Shown here piece by piece: positions 18,700 to 30,723 of a DNA stretch of 64,000 nt (position 1 is its first letter; every line of letters starts with the position of its first letter). The DNA is from Salinicola socius. Its GTDB lineage: Bacteria > Pseudomonadota > Gammaproteobacteria > Pseudomonadales > Halomonadaceae. The stretch covers positions 62,001 through 126,000 of the forward strand of contig NZ_MSDO01000011.1 in assembly GCF_001937195.1 (NCBI RefSeq). The letters are read 5' to 3'. Below the pieces are notes generated by a model. That model worked only from the letters and a program-made list of their open reading frames with translations, searched no databases and had not been told where the DNA came from. The position numbers and the translations under genes are program-made.

Positions 18700-18752
18700 A
18701 CGCGCCGAAAATCGGCGCGTCACCCCCGTGCCATTCCGCCAGGGAACGGCAC
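18700..18752 (-). terminator. Two hairpins between lpdA and sucC
   Basis: A perfect 9-bp stem ACGCGCCGA/TCGGCGCGT with a 3-base loop (18700-18720) and a second 10-bp stem GTGCCATTCC/GGAACGGCAC with one mismatch (18728-18752). No long U-tract follows either on the minus strand. They may be partial terminators or RNA-processing/stability structures between lpdA and sucCD. Confidence 0.5.
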
Positions 18753-18779
18753 CTATTGCAGGAAACGCGAGAGAGTGAC

Positions 18780-20312
<1,533 letters not shown>

Positions 20313-21914
20313 TTAGATGTCCAGCAGCAGGCGCGCCGGATCTTCCAGCAGCGACTTGATGGCCACCAGGAACTGGACCGCATCCTTGCCATCGATCATG
20401 CGGTGATCGTAGGAGACGGCGAGGTACATCATCGGACGAATCTCGACCTTGCCGTTCACCGCCATCGGACGTTCCTGAATCTTGTGCATGCCCAGGATCG
20501 CGGTCTGCGGCGGATTCAGGATCGGCGTCGACATCAACGAGCCGAAGATGCCGCCGTTGGTGATGGTGAAGGTGCCACCTTGCATGTCGTCGATGCCGAG
20601 CTTGCCGTCACGGCCCCGCTTGCCGAAGTCGCCGATCGCCTTCTCGACGTCTGCCAGCTTCATGCTGTCGGTGTCACGCAGTACCGGGACGACCAGCCCG
20701 CGCGGCGTGGAAACGGCCACACCGATGTCCTGGTATCCGTGGTAGACGATGTCGGTGCCATCGATGGAGGCGTTGACGTCCGGGAAGCGCTTGAGCGCCT
20801 CGGTCGCCGCCTTGACGAAGAAGCCCATGAAGCCAAGCTTGACGTCGTGCGCCTGGAGGAAAGTGTCCTTGTACTGGCTACGCAGGGACATCACCGCGCT
20901 CATGTCCACTTCGTTGTAGGTCGTGAGCATGGCCGCTGTCTGCTGGGCCTGGACCAGACGCTTGGCGATGGTCTGTCGCAGACGGCTCATCGGCACGCGC
21001 TGCTCCGGACGCTCGCCTTCGACCGCCGGTGCTGAAGCCGCCTTCGGCGCCGCGGCGGCCGGTTTGGCGGATTTCTTCGCCGTGCCGTCCTTGAGTGCCT
21101 TCTGAACGTCTTCCTTCAGGACGCGACCGCCCTTGCCGGTGCCTTCGAGCTTGCTGACGTCGAGATCGTTCTCGGCGGCCAGCTTGCGCGCGGCGGGTGC
21201 CAGAATCTTGCCGTCGACCTTGGCATCCTGCTCGCTGTCGGTCGTACTGTCCTGTCCGCCGGCAGAGTCGCTGGAGGCACCGCTGTCGCCCTCGCCGCCC
21301 GCGCCTTCGGAGAAGACCGCCAGCAGCGCCTCGGATTCGACGACGTCGCCTTCCTGGACCTTGATCTCGGAGAGCGCGCCGTCGGCCGGCGCCACGACTT
21401 CGAGAACGACCTTGTCGGTCTCGATCTCGGCCAGGACTTCGTCGCGCTTGACCGCTTCGCCGACTTTCTTGGTCCAGCTGGCAACGGTACCTTCCTGCAC
21501 GGATTCCGGGAAGCTCGGCGCCTTGACCTCATGGCTCTTGCCCGAGGCGGCGGGTTTGGCAGCCGATTCAGCTTCGCCACCAGCGTCTTCTTTGTCGCCG
21601 GACTCGCCTTCGCTGCCCGACTTGCCTTCGCTCTTGGCGTCGCTGGCCGGCTTCTCTTCGCTCTTGCCACCTTCGGAGGCAGCCCCGAGAACACCCAGTA
21701 CCTGCTCGGATTCGCAGGTATCGCCTTCCTCGACCTTGATCTCGGAGAGCGTACCCGCTTCAGGTGCCACCACTTCGAGGACGACCTTGTCGGTTTCGAT
21801 CTCGACGATCAGTTCATCGCGCTCGACGCTGTCGCCCACTTTCTTGTGCCAAGTGGCGACCGTTCCCTCGGCAACGGATTCGGGAAAAGTCGGCGCTTTG
21901 ATATCAGTAGCCAT
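20313..21914 (-). CDS. sucB: 2-oxoglutarate dehydrogenase E2 with two lipoyl domains
   Basis: Dihydrolipoyl succinyltransferase core, 533 aa, about 130 residues longer than E. coli SucB because it has two lipoyl domains. Domain 1 is residues 2-76 with lipoyl-Lys43, and domain 2 is ~128-202 with Lys168, both in the identical motif [14 protein letters not shown]. They are joined by acidic Ser/Glu/Gly-rich linkers. An E3-binding domain (~235-271, [14 protein letters not shown]) and the catalytic domain with [13 protein letters not shown] follow. The N-terminus [12 protein letters not shown] is of the succinyltransferase type, and the flanking sucA supports this over acetyltransferase. The two domains also match closely at the DNA level. 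Confidence 0.95.
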   Translation of the reverse strand: MATDIKAPTFPESVAEGTVATWHKKVGDSVERDELIVEIETDKVVLEVVAPEAGTLSEIKVEEGDTCESEQVLGVLGAASEGGKSEEKPASDAKSEGKSGSEGESGDKEDAGGEAESAAKPAASGKSHEVKAPSFPESVQEGTVASWTKKVGEAVKRDEVLAEIETDKVVLEVVAPADGALSEIKVQEGDVVESEALLAVFSEGAGGEGDSGASSDSAGGQDSTTDSEQDAKVDGKILAPAARKLAAENDLDVSKLEGTGKGGRVLKEDVQKALKDGTAKKSAKPAAAAPKAASAPAVEGERPEQRVPMSRLRQTIAKRLVQAQQTAAMLTTYNEVDMSAVMSLRSQYKDTFLQAHDVKLGFMGFFVKAATEALKRFPDVNASIDGTDIVYHGYQDIGVAVSTPRGLVVPVLRDTDSMKLADVEKAIGDFGKRGRDGKLGIDDMQGGTFTITNGGIFGSLMSTPILNPPQTAILGMHKIQERPMAVNGKVEIRPMMYLAVSYDHRMIDGKDAVQFLVAIKSLLEDPARLLLDI

Positions 21915-21965
21915 GTCGTATCCTTAGTCTCTATTCTCTCGCGCCTGTCTCAGCGGCAAGGCGCC

Positions 21966-24797
21966 TTACGCGTTGAAAGCGTCGTCGACCAGCTGGCTCT
22001 GTTGCGCCACATGGACAGACATGTAGCCAGCAGCTGGGGCGGCAGATGCCGGACGGCCAGCGAACTTGAGGCTGTGATCCAATCCCTCGCGCACCATGCC
22101 CGCCACCAGGCGCAGATGATGCTGACTCTGATACCAGGCGCCCTGATTGAGCGGCTCCTCCTGACACCAGACGACCTGCTCCAGATTCGGATAGGTCTTG
22201 AGCGCTTCCCACAGCTCGTCCTTGGGAAAAGGATAGAGCTGCTCGACACGAATGACAGCCGTGTCGTCACGCTCGTTTTCGGCGCGATAGGTCGCCAGAT
22301 CGTAGTAGACCTTGCCTGAACAGAGCACGGCTCGCTTGACCTGCTGAGGATCCCGCTCGCCAATGTCGGGAATGACCATCTGGAAGCGGCCATCGGCCAG
22401 CTCTTCCATGGTCGAGGTCGCATCCTTGTGACGCAACAGGCTCTTGGGTGACATCACGATCAGCGGCTTGCGCAGCGGACGGATCACCTGACGCCGCAGC
22501 AGATGGAATATCTGAGCCGGGGTCGTCGGCACGCAAACCTGCATGTTGTGTTCGGCGCACAGCTGCAGGAAGCGCTCGAGGCGCGCCGAGGAGTGCTCCG
22601 GACCCTGCCCTTCGTAGCCATGCGGCAACAGCAACGTCAGGCCGCACAGCCGCGCCCACTTCGACTCACCGGAAGAGATGAACTGGTCGACAACGACCTG
22701 CGCACCGTTGAAGAAGTCACCGAACTGGGCTTCCCAGACGATCAGCGAGTTGGGCGCCGTCGTGGCGTATCCATACTCGAACGCCAGCACGGCTTCTTCC
22801 GAGAGGAAGGAGTCGTGAATGGCGAAGGCCGGCTGATCGTCCTTGATGTGCTGCAACGGCACGTAGGTCGACGCATCGGCCTGGTTGTGAACCACGGCGT
22901 GACGATGAGAGAACGTGCCGCGGCCGGTGTCCTGTCCGGTCAGGCGCACCGGATGACCAGCGTCGACCAGGGTGGCGTAGGCCAGTGTCTCGGCGAAGCC
23001 CCAGTTGAGCGGCTGATTGCCCGCCAGCATCTTGCGACGCTCTTCATAGACCCGCGCCACCTGGCGCTGAACCTCAACGCCGTTGGGAATCTCGCTCATC
23101 TTCTGCGCCAGCTGCGTCAGATGTTCGAGCTCGCAACGGGTATCGGTATCGCCGCTCCATTCATGACCGAGATATGGTGTCCAGTCGACGAACAGACCCG
23201 TGTTGGGCTGTTTGACCAGCGCGTTGGCGACGTGATTGCCGGCCAGCAGGTCATCGCGATACTGCTCGCCCATCTGCTTGGCCTGATCTTCCGTCAGCAC
23301 GCCTTCCTTGATCAGCTGCTCTACATAGAGAGTGCGCGTCGACTTGTGCGACTTGATCTTGGCGTACATCAGCGGCTGGGTACCGGAAGGCTCGTCGGCT
23401 TCGTTGTGACCCCGACGGCGGTAGCAGACCAGGTCGATCACCACGTCGCGCTGGAATTCCTTGCGATAGTCGACGGCGACCTGGGTCGCATGCAGCACCG
23501 CTTCCGGATCGTCGCCATTGACGTGAAGAATCGGCGCCTGAACCATCTTGGCGATGTCGGTGCAGTATTCGGTCGAGCGCGCATCATCGGCGCGCGACGT
23601 GGTGAAACCGACCTGATTGTTGATCACGATGTGCAGCGTACCGCCGGTCTTGTAGCCCCGGGTCTGCGACATCTGGAAGGTTTCCATCACCACGCCCTGG
23701 CCGGCAAAGGCCGCATCGCCATGCACAACGATCGGCAGGACCTGCTTGCCCTCGTCGTCCTGACGACGATCCTGACGGGCACGAACGGACCCTTCGACCA
23801 CCGGCGACACGATCTCCAGATGCGACGGATTGAACGCCAGCGCCAGGTGAACTTCGCCACCGGGCGTCATCACATTGGAGCTGAAGCCCTGGTGATACTT
23901 GACGTCACCGGAGCCCTGTTTGATCTGCTTCTTGCCGTCGAACTCGTCGATCAGCTCCGACGGGCTCTTGCCAAGAATGTTCACCAGCAGGTTGAGACGC
24001 CCGCGGTGAGCCATCCCGATCACCACTTCCTTGACGCCGTAGTTGCCGCTGCGCTGGATCACTTCGTCCATCATCGGGATGAAGGACTCGCCACCTTCCA
24101 GACCGAAGCGCTTGGTACCGGGATACTTCGACGCGAGGTAGCTCTCCAGACCTTCGGCGGCGGTCAATCGCTCGAGCAGATGCTCACGCTCGCTCTGGCT
24201 GTATTTCGGCTTGGAGCGCACCGATTCGAACCGCTGCTGTAGCCAGCGCTTCTCTTCGGTGTTGACGATGTGCATGAACTCACAGCCGATCGAGCGGCAG
24301 TAAGTCTGCTCCAGCGCCTCGACGATCTCCTTGAGCGGTGCCTCTTCCTTGCCCAGAAAGAACGAGCCGGTCTGGAACACGGTGCTCATGTCGGCCTGGG
24401 TCAGGTCGTGGAAAGAGAAATCGAGGTCCGGGACCGTATCCGGCTTGCGCAGACCGAGCGGATCGATGTCCGCACGCTGATGGCCTCGGAACCGATAGGC
24501 ATTGATCAGCTGAAGAACCTTGACCTGCTTGCGGTTCTCGCTGCTGCCGGTAGCGGCCGATACGGTAGGACGACGCTCGCGCGCCAGCTGATAGAACTGT
24601 TCCCGAATGGGACTGAGAGGAACATCTTGGGAGGGAGTGCCTTCCAGGCGCGGTAGCTGGTCGAACGCTTGGCGCCATTCATCGGGGACAGTCGCGGGGT
24701 CATTCAGATACTGCTCGTAGAGCGCTTCCACATAGTGGGCGTTGCCGCCGCTCATATGGGAAGTGCGCCACATCAACTCCATTATGCCTTCTTGCAT
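21966..24797 (-). CDS. sucA: 2-oxoglutarate dehydrogenase E1
   Basis: Thiamine-diphosphate-dependent E1 subunit that decarboxylates 2-oxoglutarate and succinylates the lipoyl groups of SucB, 943 aa. Family landmarks include the N-terminal SHMSGGNAHYVEALYEQYL, GMAHRGRLNLLVNILGK, and GDAAFAGQGVVMETFQMS (thiamine diphosphate region), with RDVVIDLVCYRRRGHNEADEP after it. Two starts are possible: M1 at 24797, or M6 (MELMWRTSH) at 24782, which has AAGAAGG 4 bases upstream and is perhaps the better site. It is 50 bases from sucB and separated from sdhB by 260 bases that include a terminator-like hairpin. Confidence 0.96.
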   Translation of the reverse strand: MQEGIMELMWRTSHMSGGNAHYVEALYEQYLNDPATVPDEWRQAFDQLPRLEGTPSQDVPLSPIREQFYQLARERRPTVSAATGSSENRKQVKVLQLINAYRFRGHQRADIDPLGLRKPDTVPDLDFSFHDLTQADMSTVFQTGSFFLGKEEAPLKEIVEALEQTYCRSIGCEFMHIVNTEEKRWLQQRFESVRSKPKYSQSEREHLLERLTAAEGLESYLASKYPGTKRFGLEGGESFIPMMDEVIQRSGNYGVKEVVIGMAHRGRLNLLVNILGKSPSELIDEFDGKKQIKQGSGDVKYHQGFSSNVMTPGGEVHLALAFNPSHLEIVSPVVEGSVRARQDRRQDDEGKQVLPIVVHGDAAFAGQGVVMETFQMSQTRGYKTGGTLHIVINNQVGFTTSRADDARSTEYCTDIAKMVQAPILHVNGDDPEAVLHATQVAVDYRKEFQRDVVIDLVCYRRRGHNEADEPSGTQPLMYAKIKSHKSTRTLYVEQLIKEGVLTEDQAKQMGEQYRDDLLAGNHVANALVKQPNTGLFVDWTPYLGHEWSGDTDTRCELEHLTQLAQKMSEIPNGVEVQRQVARVYEERRKMLAGNQPLNWGFAETLAYATLVDAGHPVRLTGQDTGRGTFSHRHAVVHNQADASTYVPLQHIKDDQPAFAIHDSFLSEEAVLAFEYGYATTAPNSLIVWEAQFGDFFNGAQVVVDQFISSGESKWARLCGLTLLLPHGYEGQGPEHSSARLERFLQLCAEHNMQVCVPTTPAQIFHLLRRQVIRPLRKPLIVMSPKSLLRHKDATSTMEELADGRFQMVIPDIGERDPQQVKRAVLCSGKVYYDLATYRAENERDDTAVIRVEQLYPFPKDELWEALKTYPNLEQVVWCQEEPLNQGAWYQSQHHLRLVAGMVREGLDHSLKFAGRPASAAPAAGYMSVHVAQQSQLVDDAFNA

Positions 24798-24922
24798 CTC
24801 TGGTTCACCCTACACTGATGGGGTGTTGTCGGCGCCGGTCGCAGCTGCGCGCCTCGGCGTCACTCCGGTACCGTCGCGAGACGGCCAACGACCATGCCAC
24901 TCAAGGCGTCATCATGATCGTT

Positions 24923-24947
24923 AAAAGCCGGTGCACGAGGCACCGGC
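24923..24947 (-). terminator. Terminator after sdhB
   Basis: Perfect 8-bp stem GCCGGTGC/GCACCGGC with loop ACGAG (24927-24947), followed on the minus strand by TTTTAA. It lies ~110 bases past the sdhB stop and would end or weaken readthrough from sdhCDAB into sucAB, which suggests a separate sucA promoter in 24798-24920; I could not identify one clearly. Confidence 0.7.
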
Positions 24948-25057
24948 CAAAATCTCGAGCGTCGATCGGCTGCGACATCGCGCCGCAGCCGAATCGCGTG
25001 GCGACATGATAACAAGCCAAGCGCTACGATTTAAGTCGTAGATGTCGCCTTTGACGA

Positions 25058-25768
25058 TCAGGTCGCGTTGGACAGCAGCATTTCGCGAATTTTTCCGATC
25101 GCCCGGGTGGGGTTCAACCCCTTGGGGCAGACCGCAACGCAGTTCATGATGCCGCGACACCGGAAAAGACTGAACGGGTCTTCCAGCTCGGCAAGACGCG
25201 CCTGGGTGGCGTTGTCGCGGGAATCGGCCAGGAAGCGGTAAGCCTGCAGCAGGCCGGCGGGACCGACGAACTTGTCAGGGTTCCACCAGAACGACGGGCA
25301 GGAGGTCGAACAGCAGGCGCAAAGAATGCACTCGTACAGCCCATCCAGCTTGTCACGCTCTTCCGGAGACTGAAGACGCTCGATGGCGGGCGCCGCGGAG
25401 TCGTTCTGCAGATACGGCTGCATGCGCTCGTACTGCTTGTAGAACAGCCCCATGTCGACCACCAGGTCGCGCATGACAGGCAAGCCCGGCAGCGGCCGCA
25501 GCACCAATTTATTGGCCTTTACCACGGCCGACAGCGGCGTGATACAGGCCAGGCCATTGGTACCATTCATGTTCATGCCGTCGGAGCCGCAGACACCTTC
25601 CCGGCAACTGCGACGAAACGCCATCGAACTGTCCTGGTCCTTGATCATGGTCAGGATGTTGAGAACCATCAGATCGCGACCTTGAGTGTCGATCTGAAAT
25701 TCCTGCATGTACGGCGCGGAATCGGTCTCAGGGTTGTAGCGATAGACGGAAACCTGAAGATTGGACAT
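25058..25768 (-). CDS. sdhB: Succinate dehydrogenase iron-sulfur subunit
   Basis: Iron-sulfur subunit of complex II, 236 aa, carrying electrons from SdhA flavin to quinone. The [2Fe-2S] cysteines are in CREGVCGSDGMNMNG with a distal Cys in GLAC. The [4Fe-4S] and [3Fe-4S] clusters use CILCACCSTSCP and CRGIMNCVAVCPKGLNP. I take the ATG of MSNLQVSVYRY because a GGGGGG-containing site lies 9 bases upstream; the frame also allows a TTG three codons earlier. It follows sdhA by 15 bases. Confidence 0.96.
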   Translation of the reverse strand: MSNLQVSVYRYNPETDSAPYMQEFQIDTQGRDLMVLNILTMIKDQDSSMAFRRSCREGVCGSDGMNMNGTNGLACITPLSAVVKANKLVLRPLPGLPVMRDLVVDMGLFYKQYERMQPYLQNDSAAPAIERLQSPEERDKLDGLYECILCACCSTSCPSFWWNPDKFVGPAGLLQAYRFLADSRDNATQARLAELEDPFSLFRCRGIMNCVAVCPKGLNPTRAIGKIREMLLSNAT

Positions 25769-25783
25769 CGTTGACAACCCCCC

Positions 25784-27556
25784 TTAGTAGGTACGGATTT
25801 TCGGCTCGAAGGTATCGACCGTCTTGGGCGTGAAGTTGACTTCCCGCTTGGTCACGGTCTTGTCGCCCGGATGGAAGAGCGAATGCTTGAGCCAGTTGAC
25901 GTCGTCGCGATCGGGATAGTCGTAGCGGGAGTGAGCGCCACGACTCTCTTTGCGCTCCAGCGCCGCGACCGCGGTGGCTTCGGCCACTTCCAGCAGATTG
26001 TCGAGCTCGAGAGCCTCGACACGCGCGGTGTTGAAGACGTCGGACTTGTCGCCCAGGTGCGCCTGACCGATACGCTCGCGCAGCTCCGCCAGCTTCTTGA
26101 CGCCTTCCTGCATGTTGTCTTCCTGACGGAAGACGCCGAAGGCGTTCTGCATGGTGTTCTGAAGCTCCGTCTTGAGCTCGGAGACCGACTCGCCGCCACT
26201 GGACTCGTTCCAGCGCGCCAGGCGACTCGTGGCCCGATCGATATCCGAGGCGGAGGCGTCGAGATAGTCGATCCCTTCGCTGAGCGCCTTGTCGATATAG
26301 ATACCGGCGGCACGACCGAACACCACCAGATCGAGCAGCGAGTTGCCGCCCAGTCGGTTGGCACCGTGCACCGAGACGCAGGCGGCTTCGCCACAGGCGA
26401 ACAGACCGTTGACGATCTGATCGTTGCCGTCGCCATCCTGGGTGATGGCCTGGCCGTGCACATTGGTCGGAATCCCGCCCATCATGTAATGACAGGTCGG
26501 GGTGACCGGAATCGGCTCCTTGACCGGATCCACGTGAGCGAAGGTCTTGGAGAGCTCGACGATACCCGGCAGGCGCTTCATCAGCACCTCTTCACCCAGA
26601 TGGTCGAGCTTCAACATGACGTGATCGCCGTTCTCGCCGCAGCCACGCCCCTCCAGCACTTCCATGACCATGGAGCGCGCCACCACATCGCGACCCGCGA
26701 GATCCTTGGCGTTGGGCGCATAGCGTTCCATGAAACGCTCGCCGTCCTTGTTGATCAGGTAACCGCCTTCGCCACGGCAGCCTTCCGTCACCAGGGTTCC
26801 CGCACCGTAGATCCCGGTCGGGTGGAACTGCCACATTTCCATGTCCTGCATCGGGAAGCCGGCGCGCAGCGCCATGCCAATACCGTCACCGGTATTGATC
26901 AGGGCGTTGGTAGTCGAGGCAAAGATACGCCCCGCACCGCCGGTCGCCAGCACCGTCGCCTTGGATTTGACGTGCACGACTTCGCCGGTTTCGATGCACA
27001 GTGCGATGCACCCTACGACGTCGCCGTTGGCGTTTTTCACCAGGTCGATGGCGTACCATTCGTCCAGGAAGACGGTGTTGTTTTTCAGGTTGTTCTGATA
27101 AAGCGTGTGCAGCAGCGCATGGCCGGTACGGTCGGCCGCCGCACAGGTGCGAGCCGCCTGGCCGCCCTTGCCGAAATCCTTGGACTGGCCGCCGAACGGA
27201 CGCTGATAGATACGGCCGTTATCGAAGCGCGAAAACGGCAGCCCCATGTGCTCGAGCTCGAATACGGCCTTGGGGCCTTCGGAGCAGAGATATTCGGCGG
27301 CGTCCTGGTCGGCGATATAGTCGCCGCCCTTGACGGTGTCGTACATGTGCCAGCGCCAGTCGTCATCGGGATCGGCCGAGCCGATGGCGCACGTGATGCC
27401 GCCCTGCGCGGAAACCGTATGTGAACGGGTCGGGAACACCTTGGACAGGACCGCGGTCTTCTTGCCGGACTTGGCCAGCTCGAGCGCCGCTCGCAGACCG
27501 GAACCACCACCACCGATGATGATGGCGTCGAATGTCAGGTTACGCATGGTAGACAT
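25784..27556 (-). CDS. sdhA: Succinate dehydrogenase flavoprotein subunit
   Basis: Catalytic flavoprotein of complex II, 590 aa, oxidising succinate to fumarate on the inner face of the membrane. The FAD-binding N-terminus is [18 protein letters not shown]; the His that covalently holds FAD is in the [15 protein letters not shown] segment. The active-site region includes the HMGLPFSR and TNVHGQA segments and the Arg-containing [19 protein letters not shown]. Two ATGs three codons apart are possible; the first has GGGAG upstream. It starts 3 bases after the sdhD stop. Confidence 0.97.
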   Translation of the reverse strand: MSTMRNLTFDAIIIGGGGSGLRAALELAKSGKKTAVLSKVFPTRSHTVSAQGGITCAIGSADPDDDWRWHMYDTVKGGDYIADQDAAEYLCSEGPKAVFELEHMGLPFSRFDNGRIYQRPFGGQSKDFGKGGQAARTCAAADRTGHALLHTLYQNNLKNNTVFLDEWYAIDLVKNANGDVVGCIALCIETGEVVHVKSKATVLATGGAGRIFASTTNALINTGDGIGMALRAGFPMQDMEMWQFHPTGIYGAGTLVTEGCRGEGGYLINKDGERFMERYAPNAKDLAGRDVVARSMVMEVLEGRGCGENGDHVMLKLDHLGEEVLMKRLPGIVELSKTFAHVDPVKEPIPVTPTCHYMMGGIPTNVHGQAITQDGDGNDQIVNGLFACGEAACVSVHGANRLGGNSLLDLVVFGRAAGIYIDKALSEGIDYLDASASDIDRATSRLARWNESSGGESVSELKTELQNTMQNAFGVFRQEDNMQEGVKKLAELRERIGQAHLGDKSDVFNTARVEALELDNLLEVAEATAVAALERKESRGAHSRYDYPDRDDVNWLKHSLFHPGDKTVTKREVNFTPKTVDTFEPKIRTY

Positions 27557-27559
27557 GGA

Positions 27560-27907
27560 TCAGGCTCCCCAGAGGACTTGAACGCCCCACACCAGAAAAA
27601 CGAAGATGGCGAGAATCACGACGGCCTGAAAGCCGAAGCGAACGCCGGTGTGCTTGAGATAGTCGGTGGAAACCGTCCACAGGCCGACCCAGGCGTGAGC
27701 CGCCATGGAAATGAAGGCCAACAAGGAGAAGATACGCATCCAGGTCTGCGCGAACAGACCACTCCAGGTGGCGTAATCCAGGTTGGGATGGAACAACAGA
27801 TAGGCCACGACGAACAGCGCGTAGAGCGCCAGAACGACGGCAGACACTCGCTGGATGAGCCAGTCTGAAAGCCCGCTGCGACCCAGATTCGTGATATTGG
27901 TTACCAT
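27560..27907 (-). CDS. sdhD: Succinate dehydrogenase membrane anchor D
   Basis: Small hydrophobic anchor of complex II, 115 aa, with three predicted transmembrane helices (around ALYALFVVAYLLF, IFSLLAFISMAAHAWVGL and FQAVVILAIFVFLVWGVQV). With SdhC it binds haem b and quinone; the histidine in AAHAWVGLW is a likely haem ligand. The gene overlaps the end of sdhC by 7 bases. Confidence 0.94.
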   Translation of the reverse strand: MVTNITNLGRSGLSDWLIQRVSAVVLALYALFVVAYLLFHPNLDYATWSGLFAQTWMRIFSLLAFISMAAHAWVGLWTVSTDYLKHTGVRFGFQAVVILAIFVFLVWGVQVLWGA

Positions 27908-28278
27908 ACCCAGACTCCCGCCAGAACCACCAAGACAGCACTGATCACGACCGTGATCTGCGCCTTGCGATTGCCACCCTCAAGATCGACACCGTAGCCG
28001 GTATCCATGAGCAGGTGCTTGATTCCCGCGACAAAATGAAAACCGAGCGCCGATAGCAGGCCCCAGGCGATCAGTTTCGCCAGCACATTGTTCGCCAGCG
28101 CGTCGCGCACCGATTCGAACCCCTCGGGGGAGGACAGCGATGCGTCCAGCGCCCAGAAGCCGAAAATCAGGCCGACGAACAGAATGACGCCGGTAATGCG
28201 ATGTGCGATCGAGGTGAGTGCGGGAAGTGGAAAATGGATGGTGGATAGGTCGAGGTTTACTGGACGTTTGCTATTCAC
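27901..28278 (-). CDS. sdhC: Succinate dehydrogenase cytochrome b556 subunit
   Basis: Cytochrome b556 anchor subunit of complex II, 125 aa, three transmembrane helices. The N-terminal RPVNLDLSTIHFPLPALTSI and SIAHRITGVILF are diagnostic: the Ser/Arg of this region contact quinone, and the His in GFHFVAGIKHLLMD is the probable haem ligand. First gene of the sdhCDAB unit, with a ~130-base leader from a good sigma70 promoter and a short palindrome close to the start codon. Confidence 0.95.
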   Translation of the reverse strand: MNSKRPVNLDLSTIHFPLPALTSIAHRITGVILFVGLIFGFWALDASLSSPEGFESVRDALANNVLAKLIAWGLLSALGFHFVAGIKHLLMDTGYGVDLEGGNRKAQITVVISAVLVVLAGVWVW

Positions 28279-28297
28279 GGCTCTTAAACACTCTCTT

Positions 28298-28311
28298 AAC
28301 CCTGAAGGGTT
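28298..28311. promoter_or_regulatory. Palindrome in sdhC leader
   Basis: AACCCT-GA-AGGGTT, perfect 6-bp arms, 20 bases upstream of the sdhC start codon. It could form a small RNA hairpin near the ribosome-binding site or be a protein-binding site. Confidence 0.45.
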
Positions 28312-28414
28312 ATGCCCGTTCAGGGGCGGTGGTTTTTAGAAGCAGGATCACGGTCGCAAAAGCAGTTCCGATGCGGCCCAAACCGGCTGACGATGCCAAA
28401 TCGTGCGGTAGCAG

Positions 28415-28443
28415 ATTATAGGGTTTGGGTAACCGTATGACAA
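28415..28443 (-). promoter_or_regulatory. sigma70 promoter of sdhC
   Basis: On the minus strand TTGTCA, 17-base spacer, TATAAT. Start of transcription expected near 28408, giving a leader of ~130 bases. Confidence 0.75.
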
Positions 28444-28679
28444 ATCGCCTCACGACGCGAAACCGGCCAAAAAGCCGCGAAACCCTCTCCGGCACGCCCT
28501 CCAGGTTGTCGACAGTCGATTCAAATTCTTTCGTTACTGTCAGCCTGCCCCACTCAATGGGTATGATGACGACTCGACCCGCCGGCCAATGTACCCCTTT
28601 CGCGCAAGCCCTGACGCCACCAGCCTTTCGCAAACGGGGAACAGCGCCGCAGCCACGGCATCACGAGGATTTGGGCGAA

Positions 28680-28707
28680 TTGACAATCCCTTGCGGAAAT
28701 CTATAGT
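28680..28707 (+). promoter_or_regulatory. sigma70 promoter of gltA
   Basis: TTGACA (28680-28685), 16-base spacer, TATAGT (28702-28707). Transcription should start near 28714, leaving a ~60-base leader before gltA. Confidence 0.8.
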
Positions 28708-28774
28708 GGGCGAACTATTTTTTGTCCGCACGGCAGTAAAGACAAAGGCTTATGTCACGATAAAGGAGGCCATC

Positions 28775-30061
<1,287 letters not shown>

Positions 30062-30090
30062 GCCTTCCCGACGCGATGCCGACTTCCGAA

Positions 30091-30118
30091 ACCGCCGACA
30101 CCCGTCGGCGGTTTTTTT
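30091..30118 (+). terminator. Rho-independent terminator of gltA
   Basis: ACCGCCGAC/GTCGGCGGT stem with ACCC loop followed by seven T residues, 30 bases after the gltA stop. Confidence 0.93.
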
Positions 30119-30442
30119 GTGCCTGACTAGCGACGCGGAAGATTTCCACACTTCCTGTGGATAAGCCTGTTAAAAACCCTTCGATAATGTCACGAAACCG
30201 CCTCCAGAGGCGCCTCGGCAACAGATTGTCTAATTTTTAACCAATGCTAAATGTTTGATTTACATAGTTTTTATTTTACACGTACGGTTTTTCAGCGAGT
30301 TAGAAGCATCACAAGGAAAGAGAAAGCAATCGGTGGAAAAGCGCGACGAATGTCAAGCGTCGTGAGCACCGAACAGAAAGGTTATCAACAACCACGCGAG
30401 TGGGTGGGTATCGATATCAGAGAGGGATAGAGAGGAAGAAGA
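30119..30442. other. Gene-free, relatively AT-rich gap with DnaA-box-like sites
   Basis: About 320 bases between gltA and tRNA-Glu with no plausible coding frame. It contains a perfect DnaA box (TTATCCACA on the minus strand, 30156-30164), a near match TTATCAACA at ~30379, a small inverted repeat CGCCTC/GAGGCG near 30200 and a long A/T-rich run at 30225-30300. No promoter or small RNA can be called with confidence. Confidence 0.5.
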
Positions 30443-30518
30443 TGGCGTCCCATAGGGGGTTCGAACCCCTGTTACCGCCGTGAAAGGGCGGTGTCCTGGA
30501 CCACTAGACGAATGGGAC
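30443..30518 (-). tRNA. tRNA-Glu (UUC)
   Basis: 76-base cloverleaf on the minus strand including encoded CCA. The acceptor stem is GTCCCAT with ATGGGAC, the anticodon loop is CTTTCAC with anticodon TTC, and the T-loop is GTTCGAACC. It is the second of two tRNAs transcribed from a shared promoter and lies downstream of gltX, whose enzyme charges it. Confidence 0.97.
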
Positions 30519-30546
30519 GCTGAAAACAGCCCGAAAGCCGGTTCTT

Positions 30547-30622
30547 TGGTGGAGCCTAGCGGGATCGAACCGCTGACCTCAACACTGCCAGTGTTGCGCT
30601 CTCCCAGCTGAGCTAAGGCCCC
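30547..30622 (-). tRNA. tRNA-Ala (GGC)
   Basis: 76-base cloverleaf on the minus strand with encoded CCA. The acceptor stem is GGGGCCT with AGGCTCC (one G-T pair), the anticodon loop is CTGGCAG giving anticodon GGC, and the T-loop is GTTCGATCC. First gene of the two-tRNA unit, starting only ~12 bases after the predicted transcription start. Confidence 0.97.
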
Positions 30623-30640
30623 GTTCCAAGAACGGGGCGA

Positions 30641-30669
30641 AATATACGGTCATCTCACTGATAAGTCAA
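30641..30669 (-). promoter_or_regulatory. Promoter of the tRNA-Ala/tRNA-Glu unit
   Basis: On the minus strand TTGACT, 17-base spacer, TATATT, followed by a GC-rich discriminator (TCGCCCCG), the arrangement typical of stringently controlled stable-RNA promoters. Confidence 0.8.
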
Positions 30670-30723
30670 CGCTTTAACGCGAAGAAATTGCGACTGCAGG
30701 GCTAGCGTCGTCGCCCTCCTGCC

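Larger units (their letters stand above)
28279..28774. other. Divergent control region sdhC / gltA
   Basis: Gene-free stretch of ~500 bases between two divergent TCA genes. It holds the sdhC promoter (28415-28443, minus), the gltA promoter (28680-28707, plus) and a palindrome in the sdhC leader (28298-28311). The ~230 bases between the two promoters have room for shared regulator sites, but I could not assign any. Confidence 0.7.

Noticed and set aside
22503-24242. 579-codon plus-strand open frame
   Set aside because: Antisense shadow of sucA.
25871-27424. 517-codon plus-strand open frame
   Set aside because: Antisense shadow of sdhA.
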